Below, one piece after another: positions 36,157 to 44,196 of a stretch of DNA of 64,000 nucleotides. The position numbers and the translations under genes are program-made. The stretch is from Streptomyces harbinensis (GTDB lineage: Bacteria; Actinomycetota; Actinomycetes; Streptomycetales; Streptomycetaceae), in contig NZ_FPAB01000005.1 in the NCBI RefSeq assembly GCF_900116145.1, positions 532,452-596,451 of the forward strand, read 5' to 3'. Under the pieces are notes generated by a model. It was not told the DNA's origin, made no database searches, and saw only the letters and a program-made list of their open reading frames with translations. Positions within the stretch are counted from its first letter, which is position 1. Each line of letters starts with the position of its first letter.

Positions 36157-38169
36157 GTGACCAGGCACAGCGACCCGTACGCGGCTGCCGGACCGGAGAC
36201 GGACGGCCGGTATCTGCGGGTGACCCTCGCCTCCGGGACCACCGCCCGGCTGGAGTGCACCGTGCCGCTGGAGGGCGTACTGCGGCTGCGGCTCGCCGAC
36301 CGGCCCGGGCCGCGCCCGGACTCCCCGGTCCTGGTGGACGCCCCGCACCGGCCGGCCCGGCTGCGCACCACCGGGCAGGGCGTGGAGATCACCGGGCCCG
36401 GGGTGCGGGCGTACTGGGACCGGGGCGTGCGGCAGGGGTTCCACTTCGGCTCCTACCACCGCTTCAGCGAACCGGAGGAGGCCATCGGGTACTTCCGCTC
36501 CGGCTACCGGCCCGCCACCCGGCACCACCGCTCCGCCTCCTGGGTGGAGACCATCCACCTCAACCCGGGCGCGGCCGTGTACGGCGGCGGCGAGAGCTAC
36601 CAGGGCATCGATCTGCGCGGCCGGCGCCGTTCCCTGCGCAACAAGGAGGAGAACCGCGCCGCGGGCCGCGACACCGCCTACCTCAATGTGCCGCTGCTGT
36701 GGTCGGACGCCGGCTGGGGCCTGTTCGCGCACACCGGCGGCCCGGTCGACGCCGACCTCGGCGCCACCCACTCCGAGGCCGCCCGCATCGAGATCCACGG
36801 CGAGGACCTCGACCTCTTCCTCATCAGCGGCGACGCCCCCACCATCCTGGACCGCTACCTCACCCTGACCGGCCGCCCGCACCCGCTGCCCGACTGGGCG
36901 TTCGGGGTGTGGATGAGCCGCTCCTCGTACTTCACCGCCGAGGAGATGGTCGCCACCGTCGACGAACTGCGCGCCGCCGACTGCCCGGTGGACGTCATCC
37001 ACGCCGACGAATGGCTGGCGGGCAACGTCCTGGAGGCCGCCGCCTGGACCTACGGCCCCGACCGGCGCCGCTTCCCGCAGGACTGGGCGCGCGAGCTGGC
37101 CCGGCGCGGAGTGCGCACCAGCCTGTGGATCAACCCGTACGTCACCCGCGGCACCCCGCTCGCCGACGAACTGATCCGGCGCGGCTACCTCATCCGGGAC
37201 CCGGACGGCGCCCCGGCGCCCACCGCCGACAACCCGGACTCCCTCGTCGTCGACTTCACCCACCCCGAGGCCCGCGCCTGGTGGTGCGAACGCCTGGCCG
37301 CCACCCTGCGCGAGGAACACAACAGCGCCGTCCTCGCCGACTTCGGCGAGGAGATCCCGGACGACGCGGTCTTCGCCGACGGCAGCCGCGGCAGCCAGCG
37401 GCGCAACGCCTACGGGCTGCTCTACCAGAACGTGGTCCGGGAGGCCGGACTGCGCGCCCGGGCCGGGGACTTCACCGCCATCGCCCGCTCCGGCACCGCC
37501 GGATCGCAGCGCTACCCCGCGCACTGGGCCGGCGACATGCCCTCCAGCTGGAGCGGTCTTGCCACCACACTGCGGGCCGTGCTGTCGATGGCACTCAGCG
37601 GCTGCTCGGTGGTCACCCACGACGCCGGCGGCTACTACACCCCCGACTCCTACGCGCAGGCCGCCGTGGTGCGCCGGAAGATGACACCCGGCGAGGTGCC
37701 CACCGACGTGGAGCCCGAACTGTACGCGCGCTGGGCGCAGTGGGCCGCGTTCTCCCCGATCATGCGGTTCCACGGGATGGGCCGCCGGGAGCCGACCGCC
37801 TATCCGGAGCCCTTCCGCTCCGCCGCCGTCGCCGCCTGCCGGCTGCGGCGCCGGCTGGCCCCGTACGTCGCCGCCTGCGCCGCGCGCGCCACCGTGGACG
37901 GCGGGCTGCCGCTGCTGCGGCCGATGCCGCTGGCCTTCCCCGGGGACCGCTGCGCGCGCGACGCCCAGCTCCAGTACCTGCTGGGGCCCGATGTGCTGGT
38001 GGCCCCGCTGCTGGAGCCGGGCGGGCGCCGCGAGCTGTACGTACCGGCGGGGGAGTGGCGGCAACTGCTCGGCGACGGCGTCCTCACCGGGCCGGGCTGG
38101 CAGGAAGTGCGGTGCGCGCCCGAGCAGTTCCCGGGGTACGCGCGCGCCGGGCGTGAAATCGGACTGTGA
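36157..38169 (+). CDS. Glycoside hydrolase family 31, YicI-like alpha-xylosidase
   Basis: The 670-residue GH31 enzyme is probably intracellular, since no signal peptide is seen. The nucleophile Asp395 sits in VLADFGEE, closely matching the YicI motif TDFGERIP. The likely acid/base is Asp460 in HWAGDMPSSW. Also seen are VWMSRSSYFTAEE, SLWINPYV and SPIMRFHGMG. The DFGE form is associated with alpha-xylosidases (for example on isoprimeverose) rather than alpha-glucosidases. Divergence from a phosphoketolase fits release of xylose that feeds xylulose 5-phosphate. The start is GTG 36157. Confidence 0.9.
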   Translation: MTRHSDPYAAAGPETDGRYLRVTLASGTTARLECTVPLEGVLRLRLADRPGPRPDSPVLVDAPHRPARLRTTGQGVEITGPGVRAYWDRGVRQGFHFGSYHRFSEPEEAIGYFRSGYRPATRHHRSASWVETIHLNPGAAVYGGGESYQGIDLRGRRRSLRNKEENRAAGRDTAYLNVPLLWSDAGWGLFAHTGGPVDADLGATHSEAARIEIHGEDLDLFLISGDAPTILDRYLTLTGRPHPLPDWAFGVWMSRSSYFTAEEMVATVDELRAADCPVDVIHADEWLAGNVLEAAAWTYGPDRRRFPQDWARELARRGVRTSLWINPYVTRGTPLADELIRRGYLIRDPDGAPAPTADNPDSLVVDFTHPEARAWWCERLAATLREEHNSAVLADFGEEIPDDAVFADGSRGSQRRNAYGLLYQNVVREAGLRARAGDFTAIARSGTAGSQRYPAHWAGDMPSSWSGLATTLRAVLSMALSGCSVVTHDAGGYYTPDSYAQAAVVRRKMTPGEVPTDVEPELYARWAQWAAFSPIMRFHGMGRREPTAYPEPFRSAAVAACRLRRRLAPYVAACAARATVDGGLPLLRPMPLAFPGDRCARDAQLQYLLGPDVLVAPLLEPGGRRELYVPAGEWRQLLGDGVLTGPGWQEVRCAPEQFPGYARAGREIGL

Positions 38170-38400
38170 CACACTGGCGCATCTGACGCTGGGTACGCGC
38201 ACGCTCGCTCTTTGGAGTGATCTTGGCGCTCTCGGCACCCGGTGCCGGGTGGTCCGGACGCATGCTGGACATGGCGTGTGCCGCCCCGGCGCCCCGCCCG
38301 CCCCCCGTCCCACGGGCCCCGGCCTCCCCCTCCGCCCCCGCGCCGGCGGCGGCGCACGCCCCGCACCATGTCCCCGTCACGAAAGGCGACTGACGCCCCC
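38170..38400. other. Gene-poor gap before the P450
   Basis: These 231 bp hold no convincing gene. A Pro/Ala-rich frame runs from GTG 38217 or TTG 38223 (with GGAG at 38214-38217) to TGA 38393, but its composition is what random GC-rich DNA gives. No hairpin terminator was recognised after the GH31 stop. Confidence 0.4.
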
Positions 38401-39600
38401 ATGCCCGGACAGCCAGATCAGCAGGATCTGCTCGCGTTCCCCTTCAAGTCCACGGGGCTCGACTTCCCCGCCGTCTACCACGAGCTGTACCAGCAGCGGC
38501 TCACCAAGGTACGGCTCCCGTACGGGGACGACGCCTACCTCGCCATCCGGTACGCCGATGTGAAGACCGTGCTCTCCGACCCGCGGTTCTCCATCGTCGC
38601 CTCCCTCGGCCAGGACCAGCCCCGCACCCGGGCCGGCGCCCGGGTCGGCAACGGCCTCTTCTCCCTCGACCCGCCGCAGCACACCCGGCTCCGCTCCGTG
38701 CTGGGCCGGGACTTCACCCCGCGCCGGGTGGAGAAGCTGCGCGGCCGGGTGCGGGAGCTGACCGACGCGGGCCTGGACCGGCTGGCCGCCGCCGGCTCGC
38801 CCGCCGACCTGGTGGCCCACCTCGCGGTGCCGATGCCCACGGCCGTCGTCTGCGAGATGATGGGCGTCCCCGAGAAGGACCACCACCTCTTCTGGGGCTG
38901 GGCCGAGACCATCCTCTCCAACGACACCACCCCCGACGATCTCATCCGCCGCTACCAGGAGTTCACCGCCTACATGGGCGGCATGGTGGCCGAGCGCCGG
39001 GCCCGCCCCACCGACGACATGTTCGGCATGCTGGTGCGGGCCTGCGACGAGGAGGAGCGGATCACCGAGGTCGAGATGCACGCGCTCGCCTCCGACCTGC
39101 TCAGCGCCGGCTTCGTCAGCACCGCCCACCAGATCGCCAACTTCACCGCGATGCTGCTCTCCCGCCCCGAGCGGCTGGGCCCCCTGGTGGACAAGCCGGA
39201 GCTGATCCCGGACGCCGTGGAGGAGCTGATGCGCCACGTGCCGATCCTCTCCGGCTTCTCCTTCCCCCGGTACGCCACCGAGGACCTGGAGATGAGCGGG
39301 GTCACGGTCCGCCGGGGCGAGGCCGTCATCCCGGTGATCGCCGCCGCCAACCGCGACCCGGAGGTGTACCCCGACGCCGACCGCCTCGACATCGAGCGCG
39401 GCGGCGCCCCGCACCTGGGCTTCGGCCAGGGCCCGCACTTCTGCATCGGGGCCCACCTCGCCCGGATCGAACTCCAGGTGGTGCTCGAAGCCCTCACCGA
39501 GCGCTTCCCCGACCTGCGGTTCGGTGTCCCCGAGGCCGAACTGAAGTGGAAGGACGGCCACTTCATGAACGGCCTGCACGAACTCCCCGTCGCCTGGTGA
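38401..39600 (+). CDS. Cytochrome P450 with atypical I-helix
   Basis: The 399-residue bacterial class I P450 has its haem-binding loop FGQGPHFCIGAHLARIE with the cysteine ligand Cys348, and the ExxR motif EELMR. The I-helix reads LLSAGFVSTAHQ (A236, G237, then F-V-S-T), so the usual acid-threonine pair of AGxD/ET is missing: Val239 replaces the acid. Such changes occur in P450s that do not perform ordinary hydroxylation or that use substrate-assisted proton delivery. It lies about 4.8 kb from a PTM-type cluster, and could be the tailoring oxidase of that pathway (compare IkaD or FtdF), but the intervening cassette leaves this unproven. ATG 38401 has only a distant AAAGG. ATG 38368 is an alternative. 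A ferredoxin gene is not adjacent. Confidence 0.92.
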   Translation: MPGQPDQQDLLAFPFKSTGLDFPAVYHELYQQRLTKVRLPYGDDAYLAIRYADVKTVLSDPRFSIVASLGQDQPRTRAGARVGNGLFSLDPPQHTRLRSVLGRDFTPRRVEKLRGRVRELTDAGLDRLAAAGSPADLVAHLAVPMPTAVVCEMMGVPEKDHHLFWGWAETILSNDTTPDDLIRRYQEFTAYMGGMVAERRARPTDDMFGMLVRACDEEERITEVEMHALASDLLSAGFVSTAHQIANFTAMLLSRPERLGPLVDKPELIPDAVEELMRHVPILSGFSFPRYATEDLEMSGVTVRRGEAVIPVIAAANRDPEVYPDADRLDIERGGAPHLGFGQGPHFCIGAHLARIELQVVLEALTERFPDLRFGVPEAELKWKDGHFMNGLHELPVAW

Positions 39601-39613
39601 CACCCCGCCTCCG

Positions 39614-39659
39614 GCCGGCTCCCGCTGATGGGCTCTCGGGCCCATCAGCCGGAGCCGGC
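39614..39659 (+). terminator. Strong hairpin terminator of the P450 gene
   Basis: Two 20-nt arms (39614-39633 and 39640-39659) are complementary except for one C:C mismatch, with a 6-nt TCTCGG loop, starting 14 bp past the P450 stop. Confidence 0.8.
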
Positions 39660-39979
39660 GGGCGCCATAGTGCGCCGGTGACCACAACGCGCTCGGATTC
39701 CGGCTTCGTTGCTGCCGCCGCTTCCCGGATCGCCGCCGCCTTGGCCGCCAAGACTCCGCATATTTCTCAGCGCTGCTACCAGCATGTGCGCCGGAGTCGG
39801 CCGAGTCCGTCTCGATCACCGAACCCCTTCGGCGTCACTGAAATGGATCTCCGAGGGCGCGGCGAACTGCTGGACCCGGGGAAGTGCCCCGCAGATATAG
39901 GTGGATGGTGCCGGCCTGAACGACGGTCCCGATGCGCCCGCCATTGATCGGATTCCGCATTGCCTCTCCCCGAATGCGC
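39660..39979. other. Stretch without a convincing gene
   Basis: The DNA here is less GC-biased than the neighbours, and short frames in all directions lack codon-position bias. The longest on the plus strand (GTG 39678 to TGA 39947, 89 codons) has no recognisable motif. The region ends in a T-tailed hairpin at 39980, so it could produce a small RNA, but no tRNA-like or known RNA structure was seen. Confidence 0.4.
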
Positions 39980-40012
39980 AACGGCTCCCGCTCAATGAGT
40001 GGGAGCCGTTTT
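39980..40012 (+). terminator. Rho-independent terminator with T-tract, upstream of the XRE/TPR regulator
   Basis: AACGGCTCCC (39980-39989) pairs perfectly with GGGAGCCGTT (40001-40010). Inner GCTC/GAGT pairs leave an AAT loop, giving about 14 bp, and TTTT follows. It ends 62 bp before the regulator start. A T-tailed terminator is unusual in this GC-rich context. Confidence 0.75.
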
Positions 40013-40074
40013 GCTGTTCCCCGATACTGCTCGGGGGTACGGTCCTAAGTGCGACCGAAAAACCGGAGAACATC

Positions 40075-41343
40075 ATGCCCGAGATGAGTCACGCGGAACA
40101 CCTAGGCCCCATGATCAAGCGCCTCCGCGAAGGCACCGGTCTGTCTCAAGACGAGCTCGCCGAACGCATTGCGGTGGGGAGTAGCCGCGGTGCCGGTTCT
40201 CTTGGCCGGGGCGACATCTCCCGGTGGGAGCGGGAAGCGCGGCTTGTCGGCCCGTTCTGGATCGGGCCCCTCGCTTCGGCCCTGGATGTGTCGGTGGCGG
40301 AGTTGCAGGCGGCACGGGGGCGCTCTCGTGCCGCACGTGCTGCACGGACGTCTCAGGTTTCGCAGCCGGTTACTGCCCAAGAGGTGCTTGAGTCCTTGAC
40401 CTTGGAGGAGTCGCTGGCTCCGATCTCGACAGCGACCGGCTACCGGGTGGGCGTTGGCGATGCAGACCGGATTCTCCGACGGACGCACGCGTTCCGTCTG
40501 GCCGACGATGTCATCGCCGGTGGGGACTTGGTGGGCCCCGTGACGCGGGAGCTGGACTCCGCGCGTCGGCTGTACCGGACTTCCGCCCACACGGCTGAGG
40601 TCGGCCGGGCGCTGCTGGTGGGGATTGCGGAACTGGCTCAGCTCGCCGGGTGGGTGGGGAGTGATTCTGGCGGTGCGGTGGATGCCGCCTCTCTGTACAG
40701 GCTCGGCATCGCTGCCGCTCGGGAGGCAGATGACGGGCCTCTGCTCGGCCAACTGTTGGGGTCGCTGGCCTACTTCGAGAGCAACCGCGGCGCGCCCCAG
40801 CTGGGCCTTGAACTGGCCCGCGCAGCGGTGGCGGCAACCGGGACGGGCGCCCCACCGCGCGCTCGGTCGTTGGCTCTCGATCGCCTGTCATGGTGTGCCA
40901 CGGTCGCCGGCGACGTCCAAGCCGCACTACGGGCTGTTGCCGAGTCCAAAGAGGTCCTGGCGGAGCATCAGCCAGGGGATGACGATCACCTTCGGTGGCT
41001 GTACTGGGTGTCCGAGGCCGAGCGGCGGATCATGGAGGCCCGGGTCTACACGGAGACGCGCAAGCCGCTTCGCGCCGTTCCGCTTCTGCGGGAGGTCTTG
41101 GGCTCCTACCCGGTGACCCACACCCGCGAGTTTGCGCTGTACCTGTCCTGGCTGGCCGTGGCGCTGGCGAACGCGAACGAGCCGGAGGAGGCCGCCGCCG
41201 CTGCGCGACAGATGGTGGAGATGACGGCCACTGTTCCGTCGTCCCGGGCGGGGAACCGCCGGGCAGTGGTGCTGGCGGCGCTGCGCCCGTACAAAGGCGT
41301 TCCGGACGTCGCCGAGTTGCTGGATGGGTGCCCGCCCGCCTGA
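40075..41343 (+). CDS. XRE-type HTH protein with TPR-like helical repeats
   Basis: The 422-residue protein has an N-terminal helix-turn-helix (about 14-75: MIKRLREGTGLSQDELAERIAVG...DISRWEREARL), followed by about 300 residues of helical repeats resembling tetratricopeptides (LYRLGIAAAREADDGPLLGQLLGSLAYF, ARQMVEMTATV). This HTH-plus-TPR form is common among Streptomyces regulators. ATG 40075 has CCGGAGAA upstream. It heads a cassette of small Cys-containing proteins. GC bias is lower than in the core genes, which suggests acquisition by transfer. Confidence 0.85.
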   Translation: MPEMSHAEHLGPMIKRLREGTGLSQDELAERIAVGSSRGAGSLGRGDISRWEREARLVGPFWIGPLASALDVSVAELQAARGRSRAARAARTSQVSQPVTAQEVLESLTLEESLAPISTATGYRVGVGDADRILRRTHAFRLADDVIAGGDLVGPVTRELDSARRLYRTSAHTAEVGRALLVGIAELAQLAGWVGSDSGGAVDAASLYRLGIAAAREADDGPLLGQLLGSLAYFESNRGAPQLGLELARAAVAATGTGAPPRARSLALDRLSWCATVAGDVQAALRAVAESKEVLAEHQPGDDDHLRWLYWVSEAERRIMEARVYTETRKPLRAVPLLREVLGSYPVTHTREFALYLSWLAVALANANEPEEAAAAARQMVEMTATVPSSRAGNRRAVVLAALRPYKGVPDVAELLDGCPPA

Positions 41344-41375
41344 TCTGGCTCACAGTTTGGCCCACATTCTGGATC

Positions 41376-41404
41376 TGTGACGGGACGAACGCGATACGTA
41401 AGTT
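41376..41404 (+). promoter_or_regulatory. Promoter with -35 TGTGAC and -10 TAAGTT, leaderless
   Basis: TGTGAC (41376-41381), a 17-nt spacer and TAAGTT (41399-41404) form a well-spaced promoter. ATG 41412 follows 7 nt after the -10 box, so the message should be leaderless. It lies directly after the XRE/TPR gene and would drive the small-protein genes on their own. Confidence 0.6.
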
Positions 41405-41411
41405 CTCGGAC

Positions 41412-41951
41412 ATGAGCCAGACAGCCGATCTCCCCAGCTGGATGCCTTCCCCTGAGTACGGGGTGTCGCGGGTACCGTGCGGGCCGTACTTCGGCGCGGT
41501 GTTAGTGCCCCGCTCGGTCGGTGAGCTGCTGCTGATGGCCATGCCGACCCGGCTGGTGCGCGGGGTCATCGCCGACACGCTGTTGGACGCGCTGGTGTGG
41601 CTCGTGCCGCCCGGGTCGCTCTGGCCTGGCGAGGTGCCGGGCGCGGAGCTGGTGCCCGCGGTGCACCTGCCGCCGGCGGCATGGCGTTCGCGCCGGCCGG
41701 TGCGTTGGGTGGTTGCGCCGCGCGGTGACTGCCTCACCGACCCGGCCGCGCTGTCGGCCGCACTCCTGGCCCACGCTCGCGCCGATGCCGGCCGGTGTGC
41801 GGCCTGCGGTGGGGTACCCGATTACCCCGCTGTCCTCACCGGTACGGCAGCGGACGGCCGGATGGTCTCGGTGACGTCGTGCCAGGTTCACGTTGATGAG
41901 CTGACCGTCGCCCTCGGGTACGCGGCCGAGGTCGCGCGGGAGTCGGCGTGA
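41412..41951 (+). CDS. Small protein with CxxC motif, cassette gene 1
   Basis: This 179-residue protein is not recognised. The N-terminal two thirds are mixed helix/strand (PCGPYFGAVLVPRSVGELLLMAM). The C-terminus has ADAGRCAACGGVPDYP followed by SVTSCQVH, a possible zinc site of the C-x2-C...C type. It is leaderless from the promoter just upstream. Its stop overlaps the next GTG (GTGA). Confidence 0.65.
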   Translation: MSQTADLPSWMPSPEYGVSRVPCGPYFGAVLVPRSVGELLLMAMPTRLVRGVIADTLLDALVWLVPPGSLWPGEVPGAELVPAVHLPPAAWRSRRPVRWVVAPRGDCLTDPAALSAALLAHARADAGRCAACGGVPDYPAVLTGTAADGRMVSVTSCQVHVDELTVALGYAAEVARESA

Positions 41952-42145
41952 GTGCGATGTGCGCGTTCGGTTCGGAGGCATGCGGCGAACTCCCCCCGCG
42001 CCTGTTGGTGTCAGTGGCCGTCACGCCGGCCGGGACGGTGTACGCCTGTCCCCTGTGCGTGGAGCGGTACCGGCTGGTGCCGGTGGCCGAGCAGCCCGAG
42101 GGCACGGCGGACCTGATGTGGCGTGCGGCGGGCGGTGACGGCTGA
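41948..42145 (+). CDS. Cys-containing mini-protein, cassette gene 2
   Basis: The 65-residue protein has MCAFGSEACGE at the start and YACPLCVERY in the middle, a plausible four-Cys zinc ribbon. The GTG start overlaps the upstream stop, and the stop shares a base with the next ATG (TGATG), so it is translated by coupling. No homologous family is recognised. Confidence 0.6.
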   Translation: MSAMCAFGSEACGELPPRLLVSVAVTPAGTVYACPLCVERYRLVPVAEQPEGTADLMWRAAGGDG

Positions 42146-42402
42146 TGGACCGGTTGGTCATGGTGACCGGGATGTGTCGGGACGCCGACGCCGGGAAGCT
42201 GCCGGCCTGGGCTCACTGGACTTGTCTGGACGCTCCGATCCCGGGCACCCCCGCCTACCTGCGGACGGATTGCACATGCTGGTGCCACGACCCGGCTGCG
42301 GAGAGCGAACTGGTGCCGGTGCCTGAGCGGCACCTGGTGCATGTGCCCGCGCACCGGCGTTCCGCCGCCGAACAGGGGGCGCAGCGGGCGGAGGCCGTGT
42401 GA
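42145..42402 (+). CDS. Cys-containing mini-protein, cassette gene 3
   Basis: The 85-residue protein has a Cys/His-rich centre (WTCLDAP, DCTCWCHDP), another candidate metal-binding site, and a basic/polar tail. Coupled upstream and downstream by TGATG. Function unknown. Confidence 0.6.
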   Translation: MDRLVMVTGMCRDADAGKLPAWAHWTCLDAPIPGTPAYLRTDCTCWCHDPAAESELVPVPERHLVHVPAHRRSAAEQGAQRAEAV

Positions 42403-42659
42403 TGGCGATTCTCCTTCTCAAGGCGCCGACCGCTGCGTCCGTGGATCTGCGGCAGTTGTCCGGCCAGCAGCTGATCGGACTGGCCTGTGCGGTCTGCGGG
42501 GCAGTGCTGCGCTCGACGGACCGTCCGTGCCCGTTGGGCCCGCCCGCACGGGACCGGCACGGCTACCTGCTCCAGTTGTGGGCGTGCTCGCCGGTGTGCC
42601 GCCGCCGCACCCCCGCCGCGCCACCGGCCCCGGATGGCGCGGTGCCGGGCTGCACCTGA
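42402..42659 (+). CDS. Cys-containing mini-protein, cassette gene 4
   Basis: The 85-residue protein contains LACAVCGAVL (CxxC) and LWACSPVCRRR (CxxxC), spaced about 45 residues apart as in zinc ribbons. The start is ATG 42402, coupled by TGATG. GTG 42399 is an alternative one codon upstream. A strong hairpin follows its stop, so it ends this transcription unit. Confidence 0.6.
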   Translation: MAILLLKAPTAASVDLRQLSGQQLIGLACAVCGAVLRSTDRPCPLGPPARDRHGYLLQLWACSPVCRRRTPAAPPAPDGAVPGCT

Positions 42660-42662
42660 TCG

Positions 42663-42703
42663 CCTGCCCTGCCCCGGTGGCTGGTTTCCCGGGGCCGGGC
42701 AGG
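42663..42703 (+). terminator. Hairpin terminator after the mini-protein run
   Basis: CCTGCCCTGCCCCGG (42663-42677) and CCGGGGCCGGGCAGG (42689-42703) pair over 15 positions with one mismatch and an 11-nt loop, 4 bp past the stop of cassette gene 4. Confidence 0.65.
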
Positions 42704-42784
42704 ATCGGCCCCTACCGCCGCCACTCCGCCCACTCCGAGGCGGGACGGGCCACCCATCACGCCTCCACACCCTGCTGAGACTCC

Positions 42785-43054
42785 ATGACTTCCCCACCGC
42801 CCACGTCCGCCCCGCAGTTGCGCGAGGGCCGCTGGTGGCAGCCGGGCATCTGCACCGGCTGCTGCCGCCGTGCCGTCGTCACCTGGGCCGGGCCGCCCGA
42901 GCACGGCGGCCGGTACGCGCCGACGCTGCTGTGCGCGGACTGCCTGCCCGGTCCCCGGCCTCGCCGGGTCCTCTACGTGCTCGGCACCGCCGGCCTGCTG
43001 CTCACCGCCGCCGCCTCCGTGGCGGCAGCGGTAAACGCCTGGCGTTCCCTGTGA
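42785..43054 (+). CDS. Small membrane protein with CxxCC motif, cassette gene 5
   Basis: The 89-residue protein has GICTGCCRRAVV and LLCADCLPG, again two Cys pairs, then a single C-terminal transmembrane helix (VLYVLGTAGLLLTAAASVAAAV). It is probably a membrane-tethered zinc-ribbon-like protein. No clear ribosome-binding site is visible before ATG 42785. Confidence 0.55.
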   Translation: MTSPPPTSAPQLREGRWWQPGICTGCCRRAVVTWAGPPEHGGRYAPTLLCADCLPGPRPRRVLYVLGTAGLLLTAAASVAAAVNAWRSL

Positions 43055-43076
43055 CCGAACTCTCCGGAGAACCACG

Positions 43077-43385
43077 ATGAATGCGACGACTTCCCCGCCA
43101 CGCGGTCACGGCACGTCCGGTGACCGGGATCGGGTTCCAGACCTTCACCTGCGCAGGCTGCGCCGGGCGGCCGGGCGGCCGGTAAAGGCGGCGGCCCGCA
43201 CGGGTGGTGCTTCGCCGACGACGCCGGTGCGGCTGGAGCACGGCCGCGTCGTCCTGCCCGGTCCGGGCGCTATCCACCGCCCGGCGCACACCGTCCCTGC
43301 ACCGGACCCCGACGACATCACCGACCTCGACAGCCTGCTGGCGACCGGCCATCACGGAAGGCGGAGCGATGCGCAGCACGGTTGA
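43077..43385 (+). CDS. Hypothetical protein, possibly frame-shifted
   Basis: The 102-residue frame has GGAG 7 nt before ATG 43077 and an acidic C-terminus (DPDDITDLDSLLATGHH) with good codon bias. The first 35 codons have poor third-position bias. In the frame starting at ATG 43081 they read PVTGIGFQTFTCAGC with better bias, and that frame stops at 43185. The gene may therefore carry a frameshift, and the original product may have been another CxxC protein. Its end overlaps the next gene by 17 nt. Confidence 0.4.
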   Translation: MNATTSPPRGHGTSGDRDRVPDLHLRRLRRAAGRPVKAAARTGGASPTTPVRLEHGRVVLPGPGAIHRPAHTVPAPDPDDITDLDSLLATGHHGRRSDAQHG

Positions 43386-44196
43386 GGTGGGCCGGTGTCT
43401 CCTGGGGGCGCAGCTTCTACGGCTGCGGACGAGCGCCGGTCTGCGGCAGCGGGATGTGGTTGTCCAGGCCCGCGTGGCCCTGGCTCGCCTTCGCCAGGTC
43501 GAACACGGCCAGGTGATGCCGGACGCCCACATCCTGTCTCGGCTCTTGCGGTTGTACCGCGCCGGCCAGGAAGCCCGCGAGGACATCCATACCCTGCTGG
43601 CGGCCATCCCGCCCGGCCCTCCGCAAGAAGCGGACGAGCCCAGCGGGGCTTTCTGCGATGCCGGGTCGGGCCGTTGGGAACGCCTGACCAGGCTCACCAA
43701 CAGCGCCCAGGCGGTGACGGAGATCAGCACCGGCACGCTGCCGCCCCGCGTGCAGATCGCGGAGTACGCCATCGCGCTCGTGCGCGGCCAGTCGGCGCCG
43801 GCCGGCGCCGATATCTCGATGGCGCTCACCGGCCGGTGCGGAGCGGCAGCCTCCCGCGTGGTCGTCACCGAGCCCGTACTCTCACGGACCGTGGGCGGGC
43901 GCCGCGTGATGGCCGCCCAACTGGACCACCTGATGGTCCTGGCCACCCACCCCGGACCCGTCACCCTGCGCATCATCCCCACGAGCGCCGTGCCGCATAC
44001 GACGGTGGGAACGCTACGGCTGCTTCACCTCGGCACCGGTGACCTGTCGATCCGCGTGACACCCTCGCATGTCGCCTACCACCCCGGAACCGTGGAACGC
44101 GCGCAGGCCCGCCGCGCCCTGTCCGCAGCCGCGGACAGCCGGGGCAGCGCGGAGATGATCCGTGCCGTCGGCCGCCGCTACGGAGCGCGGCTGTGA
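43369..44196 (+). CDS. HTH regulator with DUF5753-type C-terminus
   Basis: The 275-residue protein has an XRE-like HTH (LLRLRTSAGLRQRDVVVQARVALARLRQVEHG) and a DUF5753-like domain (LRIIPTSAVPHTTVGTLRLLHLG). This is the same family as the gene at 32778 but divergent in sequence. It closes the mini-protein cassette, and a hairpin (44217-44237) and a long GC hairpin follow. Confidence 0.8.
   Translation: MRSTVEVGRCLLGAQLLRLRTSAGLRQRDVVVQARVALARLRQVEHGQVMPDAHILSRLLRLYRAGQEAREDIHTLLAAIPPGPPQEADEPSGAFCDAGSGRWERLTRLTNSAQAVTEISTGTLPPRVQIAEYAIALVRGQSAPAGADISMALTGRCGAAASRVVVTEPVLSRTVGGRRVMAAQLDHLMVLATHPGPVTLRIIPTSAVPHTTVGTLRLLHLGTGDLSIRVTPSHVAYHPGTVERAQARRALSAAADSRGSAEMIRAVGRRYGARL

Noticed and set aside
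38217..38393. Short Pro/Ala/His-rich frame just before the P450, considered as a RiPP precursor
   Set aside because: It has no aromatic core such as those modified by biaryl-forming P450s, and its composition is that of random GC-rich DNA. A pentapeptide of the MRYYH type was also looked for nearby and not found.
39678..39947. 89-codon plus-strand frame after the P450 terminator
   Set aside because: No codon-position bias, no motif and no ribosome-binding site; overlapping frames are equally open.
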